The notes under the pieces: generated by a model | What the model was told of the DNA's origin: nothing | The model's database searches: none | The model's input: the letters and a program-made list of their open reading frames with translations, nothing else | Source: Stutzerimonas stutzeri | GTDB lineage: Bacteria > Pseudomonadota > Gammaproteobacteria > Pseudomonadales > Pseudomonadaceae | DNA length: 64,000 nt | Direction of reading: 5' to 3' | Assembly (NCBI RefSeq): GCF_038561965.1 | Contig: NZ_CP139348.1 | Location: forward strand, 3,720,001 to 3,784,000 | Part shown: piece by piece, positions 1 to 9,235 of the stretch | How the letters are laid out: every line of letters starts with the position of its first letter | Position numbering within the stretch: position 1 is the first letter of the stretch | Position numbers and translations under genes: made by a program

Positions 1-426
1 GCGCTTGAGCAACTCGACCTTCTCGGCACGGCTCAGCCCGTCGAGCGGGTTGTCCTGGCTGTACAGCGGAGCGAACACAGCCTTGGACAGGACCTTGACC
101 TGGCCCTGTTGCCCGCTACGGGCGATCGAGCGCGCCGCCTGGGCTGCCTGACGCAACGCATCGGCCGTGATGGCATTGCTGTAGGCGAAGCCGGTCTTCT
201 CGCCAGACACCGCGCGCACACCGACGCCCTGTTCCAGGTGGAAGCCGCCCTCCTTGACGATGCCATCCTCAAGTACCCAGGACTCGGAGACCTGGTCCTG
301 AAAATACAGGTCCGCGGCATCCACGCCGGGACCGGCAAGCTCGCCGAGCAGGCCGGGCAGATCATCGATACCCAGGCCGCCAGGGGTCAGCAGGCGCTCT
401 GTGACGGGTAACAGCAGTTCACTCAT
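1..426 (-). CDS. tldD: TldD metalloprotease, N-terminal part (runs off the window)
   Basis: Only the first 142 codons are present; the gene continues past base 1. The protein begins MSELLLPVTERLLTPGGLG and has the TldD N-terminal pattern of a long amphipathic segment followed by DAADLYFQ and GVGVRAVSGEKTGFAYS. TldD works with TldE (PmbA) as a cytosolic zinc protease that matures peptides such as microcin B17 and degrades unfolded CcdA; its housekeeping role is less clear. The metal-binding HExxxH lies in the missing part. It is the last visible gene of the mre-maf-rng-yhdP-nitrilase string, in the order usual for Pseudomonas, and starts 2 bases after the nitrilase stop. Confidence 0.9.
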   Translation of the reverse strand, partial: MSELLLPVTERLLTPGGLGIDDLPGLLGELAGPGVDAADLYFQDQVSESWVLEDGIVKEGGFHLEQGVGVRAVSGEKTGFAYSNAITADALRQAAQAARSIARSGQQGQVKVLSKAVFAPLYSQDNPLDGLSRAEKVELLKR

Positions 427-428
427 AT

Positions 429-1274
429 TCACTCCAAACGGTCCGTGACCAGGCACGGTACGGAAAATCGGCGGTGGCGCTGCACCGGCATGCGCTGGCG
501 AATAGCGGCCTGTTCGCCCGCGTCTCGCTCGCTCACGAGGGCAACCGGACCAGTCGCCTGTTCGCGCAACAGTCGGCCCCATGGGTCAACGATAGACGAA
601 TGACCATGGGTGAAGCGACCGCCAGGGTGCTCGCCACCCTGTGCCGCGGCCAGGATATAGCATTGAGTCTCGATGGCGCGGGCGCGAATCAGACTCGCCC
701 AGTGCGCCTCGCCTGTCACCGTGGTAAATGCCGACGGCACGCTGATCAGCTCGGCGCCGGCCGCACGCAACGCCGTAAACAGCTCGGCGAAACGCAAGTC
801 ATAACACACGCTCATGCCTAGTCGGCCAACCGGCGTATCGACCACAACCAAACGCTCACCGGGCGCGTAGTCATCGGACTCACGATAGTGGCCGCGGCTG
901 TCGGCCACCTCCGCATCGAACAAATGCAGCTTGTCGTAACGAGCCACCCGATGCCCGTTGTCATCGAACAACAGCGAGCAGGCGTTGGGCTTGGCGTGCG
1001 GGCAATCATCGGGGGGCAACGGCAACGTCCCGGCGACTATCCACAATCTGAGGTCACGGGCAGCTTGTTTCAACCAGGGCAGGATCGGTCCATCGCCCAT
1101 CGCTTCAGCAAGCCCGAGTTGCGCAGGGGCTTTGTGGCCCATCGCCGCGAAGTTCTCCGGCAATACCGCCAGGCGGGCGCCGGCATTTGCTGCCTGTTCC
1201 AGCAACTGGCGAGCAAGGGTCAGATTGAGCGCGATGTCAGCCTGGCTGGCCATCTGGATCACGGCTAAGGACAT
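429..1274 (-). CDS. Carbon-nitrogen hydrolase (nitrilase superfamily, Nit1/YbeM-like amidase)
   Basis: A 281-residue cytosolic hydrolase with the Glu-Lys-Cys catalytic triad of the nitrilase superfamily: Glu40 in VLPENF, Lys115 in RYDKLHLFD and Cys157 in SVCYDLRF. The best-known close relatives, Nit1 and YbeM, hydrolyse deaminated glutathione (a metabolite-repair reaction). That substrate is an inference here, and omega-amidase is a related possibility. Length and motif spacing are normal for the family. The gene sits between yhdP and tldD on the same strand with short gaps, so it is probably co-transcribed with them. Confidence 0.88.
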   Translation of the reverse strand: MSLAVIQMASQADIALNLTLARQLLEQAANAGARLAVLPENFAAMGHKAPAQLGLAEAMGDGPILPWLKQAARDLRLWIVAGTLPLPPDDCPHAKPNACSLLFDDNGHRVARYDKLHLFDAEVADSRGHYRESDDYAPGERLVVVDTPVGRLGMSVCYDLRFAELFTALRAAGAELISVPSAFTTVTGEAHWASLIRARAIETQCYILAAAQGGEHPGGRFTHGHSSIVDPWGRLLREQATGPVALVSERDAGEQAAIRQRMPVQRHRRFSVPCLVTDRLE

Positions 1275-1314
1275 GACTACCCCGATGCTGAAAGACGAAG
1301 CCCAGGACTATGGA

Positions 1315-4300
1315 TCAGTTGGGCTTCTCGAATGGTTTGTCGAAGCTGATCTTGGGCGACTGCCACGGCCCCTTGACGTCGTACTGCACGCTGGCGAAAC
1401 GCGCAACGCGGTCACCCAATAGCTTGTCCGCCACGAACAATGCGCCACCAATCGCCGGCGCACCGACAATCAGCGCAGCCAGAGGCAGGTTATTGCTGAT
1501 CGGCAAGGTAACCAACAACTTGGCGTCGATCTCGTCGCGGGCCATGTCCAACTTGCCGTCCAGCTCCAGGTTGCTCGACGGGCCACTGACGGTGATCGGC
1601 TCGCGCGTGGTGAACACACCGGCGCTGGCCTGCAGGTTGCCGTCCAAACGGTCATAGCTGAGGCCTTTGCTGAACAGATCGGAGAAGTCCAGGCGCAGAC
1701 GGCGTCCTATCGAGTTGAAATTCAGCACGCCGAACACTCGCAGCGCCTGCGCGCTGCCATCGATCTCGACGAACTGGCCCTTGCGCAGCCGCGGCTGCAT
1801 GCTGCCGGAATAGCGCGCCATGGCGAACCCGGCCGGCGAGCCCGGCCATTGCCCGTCCGCGTCCAGGCGAAAACTGTCACTGGTGACCGATGGCGCAAAG
1901 CCCCAGGCCAGCAGCACATCAGCCAGGTTGCGGCCTTCGAGACGGCCTTTGTACCAGGTCTGCGTACCATTCCAGCCGCCGGTGCCGCCGACCTTCAGCC
2001 CCTTCAGGTCAAGGGCGATATCACGAAACTCGACCCCACCGCTGACCGGGCGCAGCTTCAGCGCCCAGGCGCCGAGGGCGTCGTCGCCTATGGCAACCCG
2101 CTCAATGGAAATATCCATTGCAGGCAGGCTTTGCGGATTCACGTCAGCCAGTGGATCGGGACGTGCTCCAGCCGCTTCGCCGGTCGCCGTCGCGGCCGGC
2201 AGGCGCAGGTGTTGCAGATTGGCGACGATGACACCGCTCTCAGCGTCCGGAAGGCGGATCGAACCACTGATCATCGAACTGCGTAAGCCCAGCGCCCAGG
2301 CATTGCTCAAGCGCTGCAGGTCAATGCCGAGGTTGTCGATACGGGTGCCGAACCCGTCGAAACGATCAATATCGACCTGCACCTGACGCAGCAGTGAGCC
2401 AGTCGTCTCCTGAGGATCGCCCTTGCCATGCTGTTCGAGCACGGCCTGCCAGGCTTTCAAATCGAGCTCAGCCAGACGGCCTTTCACATACAGCCCGGCG
2501 CGCACCGGCAGATTGGCCGCACCGCCCCCCAACCGCAGCTCTCCACGCCCCTGCGCCCAGGCACCGGGCGGTGCAGCGAACGCGACTGCGGCGAGCGTGC
2601 CGTACTGCACACCATAGCGCCGCTCCGCGCCCTGGAGAGACATGCGCAGCGAGGTATCACGCCGTTCGCTGGCAGTTTTGCCGAACGGCGCCGGCAGTTC
2701 GATACGAAGTCCCTGCAGAGAAGAATCAATCTGCAGCTGACTGCTCTCGCCTGCCAGATCCAGCCGCAGCTGATAAGGGAGCTCGCCGCTGGCTGGCAAT
2801 GGCTGCTCGACGTTGAGCCATTCGAGCAGGCGCTTGAGGCCCACGTCGCCACGCGCCTCGACACGCGAAGCAGGTTTGCCCGCTGACCCTGTCGCCACGG
2901 CCTTGCCCTTTACCGGACGGCCGAACAAGCGAGCCTGAATATCCTCTGCGCTAAGTCCCCGCGCAGTGTCGTAACGGAAGTCGCCGCGAAGTTGCTCGAA
3001 ACCGAGCGCCGGCTCGGCGATCTGCAACGCTGCGTCGCGGCTGGAAAAATCGACGATGACCCGAGGCGTGCCCTTTCCCAACGGAATCTGCAAATCGAGG
3101 GCGCCGTCGAGCTGCCCTTGTCCCTGCCAACCCGCGAAGATTTCTCCGGTGCCGATTGGCGCCTCCTGCAGCAGCTTCAACGCATCGTGCAGACTGCTGG
3201 CCACCTTTCCCTTGACCGTTAACCGCGGCACTTTTCCACTGCCGGCGTGGGGGATATCGGCGGTCGCGTCATACACGCGGCTGTCGAGAATTCGGCCTTC
3301 GGCGAGCCGCACCCGCACGCCGCTATCCTCGATCAGCACCTCACCACGCCCCTGCTGCAACACGGGCCAGCCAGGCTGGAAGGCCAGCTCTGCGTCACGC
3401 ACCTTGAAATACAGGCTCAGACTGCGCGCACTGTCGGAAGCGTTCTTGCTCAACGCCCCCTGATACTGGAAATACCCCTGCTCGACGGTACCGCTACGTA
3501 TGGCGTCCTTGAGCCAGCCAACCAGCGCAGGGCTCAAGGCCGGTGAGCGGGTCGGCAGATACTTTTCGGTATAGCGGGCATCGCCCTCGCTGAGCCCGAC
3601 GCGCAGATCCATATAGTCTTCGGCCGCCGGGTCGCGCATCAGACGAATGAGAAAGTCCCCGGCGATCTTGCCTTCTTCGCCGTCGACGCGCAGATAGGGT
3701 GCGGCCAAGGTGAAGGCCTGTTCGTCCAGCGTCCAGGTCAGGCGACCGGCACCGTGCCGATAGTGCCAAGGCTCGGGATACAAGGGCGCGAGATGAAGGC
3801 TGAAGTCATCGCTGTCCAGGCGCAGCTCACCACTGGCCAGATCGCCCTGGATGCTACCGCTTGCGTTGCCAACCGCCGGAATCCAGTTCTGCGCCGCGAA
3901 GTTGACCCGATCCAGATTGGCGGCGAATCGCAGTCGCTGTGGTGAATCCGTGTCAGGGCGGTAGTCGAGGCGAAGATTGCGCAGCGTTCCGCTGGGCTGC
4001 AGCGTCGCGAGCGTCTCGGTGGCGGCCGGTGGTAGCGGTGCCAGAGCGCCGACAAGCGCGGCGATCGGCGCAATGCCCAGCCGGTCGGCTTGCAGCCGCC
4101 AGTGCTGCTCGCCCTGGTTCTGCTGCAGAAGAATCCGCGCGTCGCCCCAACGCTCGCCTTGAAGATCGAAGGCCAGTCGGTCGAGCAGCAACCGATAGCC
4201 CTTTTCGGTGTGATCGACGTAAGCCTCGACGGCCAGGTCCTCAAGCTGCACAGATGGGCGATCGACAAACGACGCGCTCAGCTGCGGCGCATTCAAGCGC

Positions 4301-5118
4301 AGCACGGCACGGTCCAGCTGTTGCTTGCTCCAGCGCGCCCAAAGCTCGCCGCCCACGTGCGCCGACTGCAGATGCCAGTCCGCGGTCAGGCGCCGAGGCA
4401 GCCACGCGGCCCAATCGCTTTGCGGCAGGCTCAGATAGAGCTGCGCTTCGGCCTGTTGCCACCGCTGCGCCTGTACACGCGCCTGCACACGCAAGGCCAG
4501 GGGCTGGCCGTCCGGCAGAACGCTGCGGGCATCGAGCCTCAGCCGCTCGCCGTCAACGTGCAGGCCCAAATCGGTATAGCTCAGGGTCAGAGGCGACTCA
4601 CCGAAGGGCTCGAGGGTGATCTGGCTGTCGAGAACCGCGAGCCGTCGCACTTGCTGCAAAGCCTCGATAATCCTCTGCGGATCGGGGGGCGGCTGCTCAG
4701 GGCGCTCCGGCAAACCATCCACTCGCCACTTGCCCTCGGCATCTTCGGCTACGGACAGATGCACACCGCCGAATTCCAGCGTTCCGAGGCGAAATGCTCG
4801 CGCCCAAAGGCTGGCAGCGAGGTCCGGGACGATAGCGACACGGTCCAGGCGCATGGCACCGTCGCCCTCGCCAACCAGTACATCATGTGCAACCAGCTTG
4901 GGCGCGAAGCCCTCCCAACGGCCTTCCAGCCTGCCCAAGGCTACCGGCATGTTCAGCGCCGCCTGCGCCTTTTCCTGCACCTCGCTGCGGTACTCGGCAA
5001 CCAGGGGAACCAGCTGCCGGCCGAGGCTGACGTACAGCGCAACCAGAATGAGCCCGAACGCGGCTATCCAGCACAGCTGGCGCGACAGGGTCACGAGAAA
5101 AACGGCGAGGCGGCTCAT
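1315..5118 (-). CDS. yhdP: YhdP family AsmA-like envelope protein
   Basis: A very long (1267-residue) protein with one N-terminal membrane helix (about residues 11-31) followed by a periplasmic body of repeating beta-rich segments. The C-terminal part (GPSSNLELDGKLDMARDEID) matches the AsmA-like C-terminal domain of the YhdP/TIGR02099 family. YhdP, TamB and YdbH are bridge-like proteins thought to move phospholipids from the inner to the outer membrane. The gene follows rng by 49 bases and precedes the nitrilase gene, as in other pseudomonads. Length agrees with the family and no frame disruption is seen. Confidence 0.92.
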   Translation of the reverse strand: MSRLAVFLVTLSRQLCWIAAFGLILVALYVSLGRQLVPLVAEYRSEVQEKAQAALNMPVALGRLEGRWEGFAPKLVAHDVLVGEGDGAMRLDRVAIVPDLAASLWARAFRLGTLEFGGVHLSVAEDAEGKWRVDGLPERPEQPPPDPQRIIEALQQVRRLAVLDSQITLEPFGESPLTLSYTDLGLHVDGERLRLDARSVLPDGQPLALRVQARVQAQRWQQAEAQLYLSLPQSDWAAWLPRRLTADWHLQSAHVGGELWARWSKQQLDRAVLRLNAPQLSASFVDRPSVQLEDLAVEAYVDHTEKGYRLLLDRLAFDLQGERWGDARILLQQNQGEQHWRLQADRLGIAPIAALVGALAPLPPAATETLATLQPSGTLRNLRLDYRPDTDSPQRLRFAANLDRVNFAAQNWIPAVGNASGSIQGDLASGELRLDSDDFSLHLAPLYPEPWHYRHGAGRLTWTLDEQAFTLAAPYLRVDGEEGKIAGDFLIRLMRDPAAEDYMDLRVGLSEGDARYTEKYLPTRSPALSPALVGWLKDAIRSGTVEQGYFQYQGALSKNASDSARSLSLYFKVRDAELAFQPGWPVLQQGRGEVLIEDSGVRVRLAEGRILDSRVYDATADIPHAGSGKVPRLTVKGKVASSLHDALKLLQEAPIGTGEIFAGWQGQGQLDGALDLQIPLGKGTPRVIVDFSSRDAALQIAEPALGFEQLRGDFRYDTARGLSAEDIQARLFGRPVKGKAVATGSAGKPASRVEARGDVGLKRLLEWLNVEQPLPASGELPYQLRLDLAGESSQLQIDSSLQGLRIELPAPFGKTASERRDTSLRMSLQGAERRYGVQYGTLAAVAFAAPPGAWAQGRGELRLGGGAANLPVRAGLYVKGRLAELDLKAWQAVLEQHGKGDPQETTGSLLRQVQVDIDRFDGFGTRIDNLGIDLQRLSNAWALGLRSSMISGSIRLPDAESGVIVANLQHLRLPAATATGEAAGARPDPLADVNPQSLPAMDISIERVAIGDDALGAWALKLRPVSGGVEFRDIALDLKGLKVGGTGGWNGTQTWYKGRLEGRNLADVLLAWGFAPSVTSDSFRLDADGQWPGSPAGFAMARYSGSMQPRLRKGQFVEIDGSAQALRVFGVLNFNSIGRRLRLDFSDLFSKGLSYDRLDGNLQASAGVFTTREPITVSGPSSNLELDGKLDMARDEIDAKLLVTLPISNNLPLAALIVGAPAIGGALFVADKLLGDRVARFASVQYDVKGPWQSPKISFDKPFEKPN

Positions 5119-5167
5119 ACGGATGCGCTCCGACCATCCCGGCCCGGACGGCCTGGTCTACCTCTGT

Positions 5168-6625
5168 TCAGAGCAACACCACGTCGTACTGTTCCTGGGA
5201 GTACATGCTTTCGACCTGAAACTTGATCGAGCGGCCGATGAACGACTCGAGATCGGCCACGCTGCCTGACTCTTCGTCCAGCAGACGATCGATCACCTTC
5301 TGGTTAGCCAGTACCCGATACCCTTCTGCCTGGTAGGCCCGAGCCTCGCGCAGGATTTCCCGGAAAATCTCGTAACAGACGGTTTCAGGGGTCTTCAACT
5401 TGCCGCGCCCCTGGCAGCACATGCACGGTTCGCAGAGCACCTGCTCGAGGCTTTCGCGCGTGCGCTTGCGCGTCATCTGCACCAGGCCGAGTTCGGTAAT
5501 GCCGATGATATTGGTCTTGGCGTGGTCGCGCTCGAGCTGCTTCTCCAGCGTGCGCAGGACCTGCCGGCGGTGCTCTTCGTCCTCCATGTCGATGAAGTCG
5601 ATGATGATGATGCCGCCCAGATTGCGCAGCCTGAGCTGGCGGGCGATCGCCGTGGCCGACTCAAGATTGGTCTTGAAGATGGTTTCTTCCAGCGTGCGAT
5701 GGCCGACGAAGGCACCCGTGTTGACGTCGATGGTGGTCATCGCCTCGGCTGGATCGATGATCAGATAGCCGCCGGATTTGAGCATGACCTTGCGTTCAAG
5801 TGCCTTCTGGATCTCGTCCTCGACACCGTATAGATCGAAGATGGGCCGCTCGCCCGGGTAGTGTTCGAGACGGTCGCCCAGCTCCGGCATCAGCTCGCCG
5901 ACGAACTGAGTGACCTTCTGGAAGTTCTCCCGCGAATCGATACGGATCTTCTCGATCCGAGGATTGACCAGATCGCGCAAGGTGCGCATGGCCAACGAAA
6001 GGTCTTCATAGATCACCGTGGGCGCTCCGACGGTCTTTATCTGACTGGCGATCTGCTCCCATAAACGACGCAGATAACGGATATCCATGAGGATTTCGTC
6101 GCTGCCTGCGCCCTCGGCGGCGGTACGGAGGATGAAGCCACCGGCCTCCTGAATTCCCTCGGCCGCCACGCACTCGGCAACCACCTGCTTGAGCCGCTCG
6201 CGCTCGGCTTCGTCCTCGATGCGCAGGGAAATGCCGACATGGCTGGTGCGAGGCATGTACACAAGGTAGCGCGATGGAATCGATAACTGGGTGGTCAGGC
6301 GTGCGCCCTTGGTACCAATGGGATCCTTGGTGACCTGCACCACAAGACCTTGCCCTTCGTGCACCAGCGCGTTGATCGGCTCGACAGCGTTGCCTTCACG
6401 GGCGGAAATTTCCGAGGCGTGGATGAACGCGGCACGGTCCAGGCCGATGTCGACGAACGCCGCCTGCATGCCCGGCAGCACGCGTACCACCTTGCCCTTG
6501 TAGATATTGCCAACGATGCCCCGGCGCTGAGTGCGCTCGACGTGCACCTCCTGCAGGACGCCGTTTTCCACCACCGCCACCCGCGACTCCATGGGGGTGA
6601 TGTTCATCAGGATCTCTTCGCTCAT
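5168..6625 (-). CDS. rng: Ribonuclease G
   Basis: RNase G is an endoribonuclease of the RNase E/G family that matures the 5' end of 16S rRNA and takes part in mRNA turnover. Domains in order: N-terminal S1-type RNA-binding fold (GNIYKGKVVRVLPGMQAAFVD), the catalytic DNase-I-like region with metal-binding aspartates in TTIDVNTGAF and IIIDFIDMEDEEHR, and the Zn-link cysteines in CEPCMCCQGRG. I start at MSEEILMNITPMES because it follows a GAGAACAAG ribosome-binding sequence and gives 485 residues. An upstream in-frame start would add 36 residues of unlikely sequence. It lacks the long disordered C-terminus of RNase E. Confidence 0.95.
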   Translation of the reverse strand: MSEEILMNITPMESRVAVVENGVLQEVHVERTQRRGIVGNIYKGKVVRVLPGMQAAFVDIGLDRAAFIHASEISAREGNAVEPINALVHEGQGLVVQVTKDPIGTKGARLTTQLSIPSRYLVYMPRTSHVGISLRIEDEAERERLKQVVAECVAAEGIQEAGGFILRTAAEGAGSDEILMDIRYLRRLWEQIASQIKTVGAPTVIYEDLSLAMRTLRDLVNPRIEKIRIDSRENFQKVTQFVGELMPELGDRLEHYPGERPIFDLYGVEDEIQKALERKVMLKSGGYLIIDPAEAMTTIDVNTGAFVGHRTLEETIFKTNLESATAIARQLRLRNLGGIIIIDFIDMEDEEHRRQVLRTLEKQLERDHAKTNIIGITELGLVQMTRKRTRESLEQVLCEPCMCCQGRGKLKTPETVCYEIFREILREARAYQAEGYRVLANQKVIDRLLDEESGSVADLESFIGRSIKFQVESMYSQEQYDVVLL

Positions 6626-6711
6626 TCTTGTTCTCGGCGGTGGCTTGATGTGCAGCGCTAGCTGATGCCTGGGGTCGATTCTAACCGGCATGCGTGCCGA
6701 AGCCACAGGCT

Positions 6712-7302
6712 CTAGCTTGAGCCTTTGGTCCAACGTGGGAGGCCGAACGCGTCGATAAGCTGGGCCGTTTCACACAGCGGCAGGCCGACCACCGCGGAAT
6801 AGCTGCCGTGCACTTGGCTAACGAAGACCGCGCCCCAGCCCTGGATGGCGTAGCCACCCGCCTTGTCCACTGGCTCGCCACTGGCCCAGTAACGCTCGGC
6901 CTCCGCTTGCTCAATGGTGCGAAAGGTCACCTCGCTGGTGACCACGCGAACTTCGCATGTTGTGTGACTGGCCAACGCCACCGCCGTCATGACTCGATGC
7001 GTACGTCCGGACAGCGCCGCCAGCATGGAGAGACCATCGGTGCGGTCGGCAGGCTTGCCGAGAATGTGTTGATCGAGCACCACACTGGTATCGGCGCCCA
7101 GCACGCACCCGTCCTGATCACCCAGACTGGCCAACCCGGCAAGCGCTTTATCTCGAGCAACACGCTCGACATAAGCCTCGGGGGATTCGGTCGGCGACGG
7201 TGTTTCATCCACCGAAACGCTGATCAGGCAAAACGGAACACCTATTTGTGCGAGCAGTTCGCGGCGGCGGGGTGATGCCGAGGCAAGATACAGAGCGCCC
7301 AT
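6712..7302 (-). CDS. maf: Maf/YhdE nucleoside triphosphate pyrophosphatase
   Basis: A 196-residue Maf-family protein that hydrolyses dTTP/UTP (YhdE subgroup) or modified nucleotides to monophosphates. Signature elements are the N-terminal ASASPRRRELL loop, the VDE turn, ARDKA and LGADTSVV, all in order. The start ATG is preceded by TGAGGAT. The gene lies between the unrecognised coiled-coil gene and rng; in P. aeruginosa maf directly follows mreD, so its membership of this string is expected although the neighbour is not. Substrate assignment within the family is inference. Confidence 0.93.
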   Translation of the reverse strand: MGALYLASASPRRRELLAQIGVPFCLISVSVDETPSPTESPEAYVERVARDKALAGLASLGDQDGCVLGADTSVVLDQHILGKPADRTDGLSMLAALSGRTHRVMTAVALASHTTCEVRVVTSEVTFRTIEQAEAERYWASGEPVDKAGGYAIQGWGAVFVSQVHGSYSAVVGLPLCETAQLIDAFGLPRWTKGSS

Positions 7303-7368
7303 GGCAGATCCTCAACGATAAATAAGCGACAGCGTCGCATATCCGGCCACGTCGAGGAAGGCGCGAAC

Positions 7369-7389
7369 CCGGCGTAAGGGATACGCCGG
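7369..7389 (-). terminator. Stem-loop between the coiled-coil gene and maf
   Basis: CCGGCGTA (7369-7376) pairs with TACGCCGG (7382-7389) around a 5-base loop, starting just after the stop codon of the preceding minus-strand gene. No T-run follows on either strand, so this may be an mRNA-end or processing hairpin instead of a true intrinsic terminator. Confidence 0.4.
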
Positions 7390-7397
7390 TGAGAGGA

Positions 7398-8555
7398 TCA
7401 GAACTTGAAGTTGACTACCTGATCGCCTTTGAGCGACAGGGTTCGCTTCTGGGTAATGCCGCCGGAGGTGATCTGAATGTCGTAGACGCCACTGTCGAGT
7501 ACCAGCGAAACCGGTGTCGCACCGTGCACCTGGTCGTTGATGCGAACCTGATCGTCGTACTTGTTGCTGCGTACGATCAACGAGTAGGTCTTGCTATCGC
7601 ATTGCTCGTAAGGCAGGTCGAGAATTGCGCATGGCATCATCTTCTTCGCCGTGATCGTTGCTTCGACATTCAATTGCGCGTTGACGGTGCCGTCCAGGCT
7701 CATGCTCGCCTGTGCGAATTCCGTGCGGGTGCGGTAGCGGTACCAATCGGTATCCAGCGCAAGATCACTCACCTGCTCGCGAACGTCCTCAGCTAGGACG
7801 CGCTGGTAGTTATCCAGTACCGATTGCGCGATTTGACCGTCGTTACGGTGCTCGGCCAGGCAGGCCGCCAAGCTCTTGCTCGCCGAGCAGCGGAACGATA
7901 CCGACTGCTCGAAACGAATCGTCTTGTCCAGCTTGCGCGCAATCGCCTGGATATTCTTGCTGTTGCGCTCGCGAATCTCGGCCGCCAGTTGAGATTTGAG
8001 ACGCTCGACGTCACGCGCCGCGAGCGAGAATTTCAGGTGCTGGCTGCCCAGCTCCTTCTCCAGCGCATCGACGCGCTCGCTGATCGCTGCCGCCCCATCG
8101 GCGCTGCGCTTGTGGTCATCCAGCAGGTCGTCGAGCCGCTTGCGTTCTGCGCTCTGCCCGAGAAAGTCGTCGACTTCCATACGGATCAGCTTTTTGGTGT
8201 TTGCCAGCTGCAATTGCACGGCCGCCAGCTCGCTTTTTTCGGTGCGCAGCGCATCTTCCAGCTTCTGTCGTTCGAGAAGGATGGCATCGAGCTCGGCTAT
8301 CTTGACCGCCAGTTGCTCGGCACGGGGAGAACCAGCGAGGGCTTCGGCGGGCGCGGGAGCTGTTGCGGTATGCGTGTCGGGAACCGACAGCTTGGCTAAT
8401 TGCGGCGACTGCGGCGCGCTATCGGCTTGGGAATAGCCACTACTCAGGACCGAAGTCAGCAGCAGTGCCCCTACCGCACTAGCCGCAAGCACGACACGAG
8501 CACCACGAGAACCTTGCGGCCTGGAAAAAATCGAAACGCCAGATTCCATACTCAT
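7398..8555 (-). CDS. Unrecognised membrane-anchored coiled-coil protein inserted in the mre-maf block
   Basis: I do not recognise a named family. From ATG 8555 the product is about 385 residues; another in-frame ATG lies at 8549. An N-terminal hydrophobic segment (about residues 18-35, VVLAASAVGALLLTSV) is a signal anchor or signal peptide. Residues about 75-210 are Glu/Lys/Leu/Gln-rich with heptad character and look like a long coiled coil. A middle region has paired cysteines (FRCSASKSLAACLAE). The last 75 residues (INDQVHGATPVSLVLDSGVYDIQI) resemble a small PEGA-like beta domain. This would place a coiled coil and a beta domain in the periplasm. It separates mreD from maf, which are adjacent in P. 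aeruginosa, so a link to cell shape is possible but only by position. Confidence 0.75.
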   Translation of the reverse strand: MSMESGVSIFSRPQGSRGARVVLAASAVGALLLTSVLSSGYSQADSAPQSPQLAKLSVPDTHTATAPAPAEALAGSPRAEQLAVKIAELDAILLERQKLEDALRTEKSELAAVQLQLANTKKLIRMEVDDFLGQSAERKRLDDLLDDHKRSADGAAAISERVDALEKELGSQHLKFSLAARDVERLKSQLAAEIRERNSKNIQAIARKLDKTIRFEQSVSFRCSASKSLAACLAEHRNDGQIAQSVLDNYQRVLAEDVREQVSDLALDTDWYRYRTRTEFAQASMSLDGTVNAQLNVEATITAKKMMPCAILDLPYEQCDSKTYSLIVRSNKYDDQVRINDQVHGATPVSLVLDSGVYDIQITSGGITQKRTLSLKGDQVVNFKF

Positions 8556-8746
8556 CGCCCGTGCTGTTGTGCTTATCGTTTTTATGAAGCAGAAACCGCT
8601 AATGGCTGAAGGCCATGCTGGCGACATGATTTCAGAATTGCCGTGGTGCATCAAGGCGAAAGCCGTGCCGGGCGACACAAACCCACACTAAAAATCATAC
8701 TTTCTGGTTCGATACATCGGACGCAAGCGCCGATGCAGGCGGGTCG

Positions 8747-9235
8747 TCAGTAGACAGCGAACCGCTGACGCATACCCTGCAATGCCACGAATATCCAGGG
8801 CCACAGCAGCGCACTAATGGGCACCGGCACCAGGAACAGCAAAGTCGGCGGGCGATTGCCGGTCAGTGTGTTGAGCCACAGCTGAACCAGCTGAGCCAGA
8901 CCGAGTACTACCAGCAACACCATACTCTGCTGCCAGAGCGGGAACATGCGCAGGCGCTGTTGAAGACTCAACACCAGAAAGGCAATCAGAATCAGCGGCA
9001 AGGCGCTCTGACCGAACAGCGTGCCGGCAAGCACATCCTGAGCCAGCCCGAAGCAAAACGCAGCGCCCAAGCCTCCTCGATGGGGAAGCGCCAGCGACCA
9101 GAACGCAATGACCAAGCCCAGCCACAACGGCCGGGCAAGCTCTGCACTGCCCGGCATCGGCGCGACACTGAGCAGCAGGGCAACCGTCAGGCTGAACCAG
9201 ATGACCCACCCATTGTTTGGACGCCCGCTGATCAT
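8747..9235 (-). CDS. mreD: Rod shape-determining protein MreD
   Basis: A 162-residue inner-membrane protein with about five hydrophobic helices and almost no soluble part, beginning MISGRPNNGWVIWFSLTVA. MreD joins MreC, RodA and PBP2 in the elongasome that guides lateral cell-wall synthesis. The internal motif GLAQDVLAGTLFGQSAL is typical of MreD. The start overlaps the mreC stop by four bases (ATGA), which indicates translational coupling. Confidence 0.93.
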   Translation of the reverse strand: MISGRPNNGWVIWFSLTVALLLSVAPMPGSAELARPLWLGLVIAFWSLALPHRGGLGAAFCFGLAQDVLAGTLFGQSALPLILIAFLVLSLQQRLRMFPLWQQSMVLLVVLGLAQLVQLWLNTLTGNRPPTLLFLVPVPISALLWPWIFVALQGMRQRFAVY

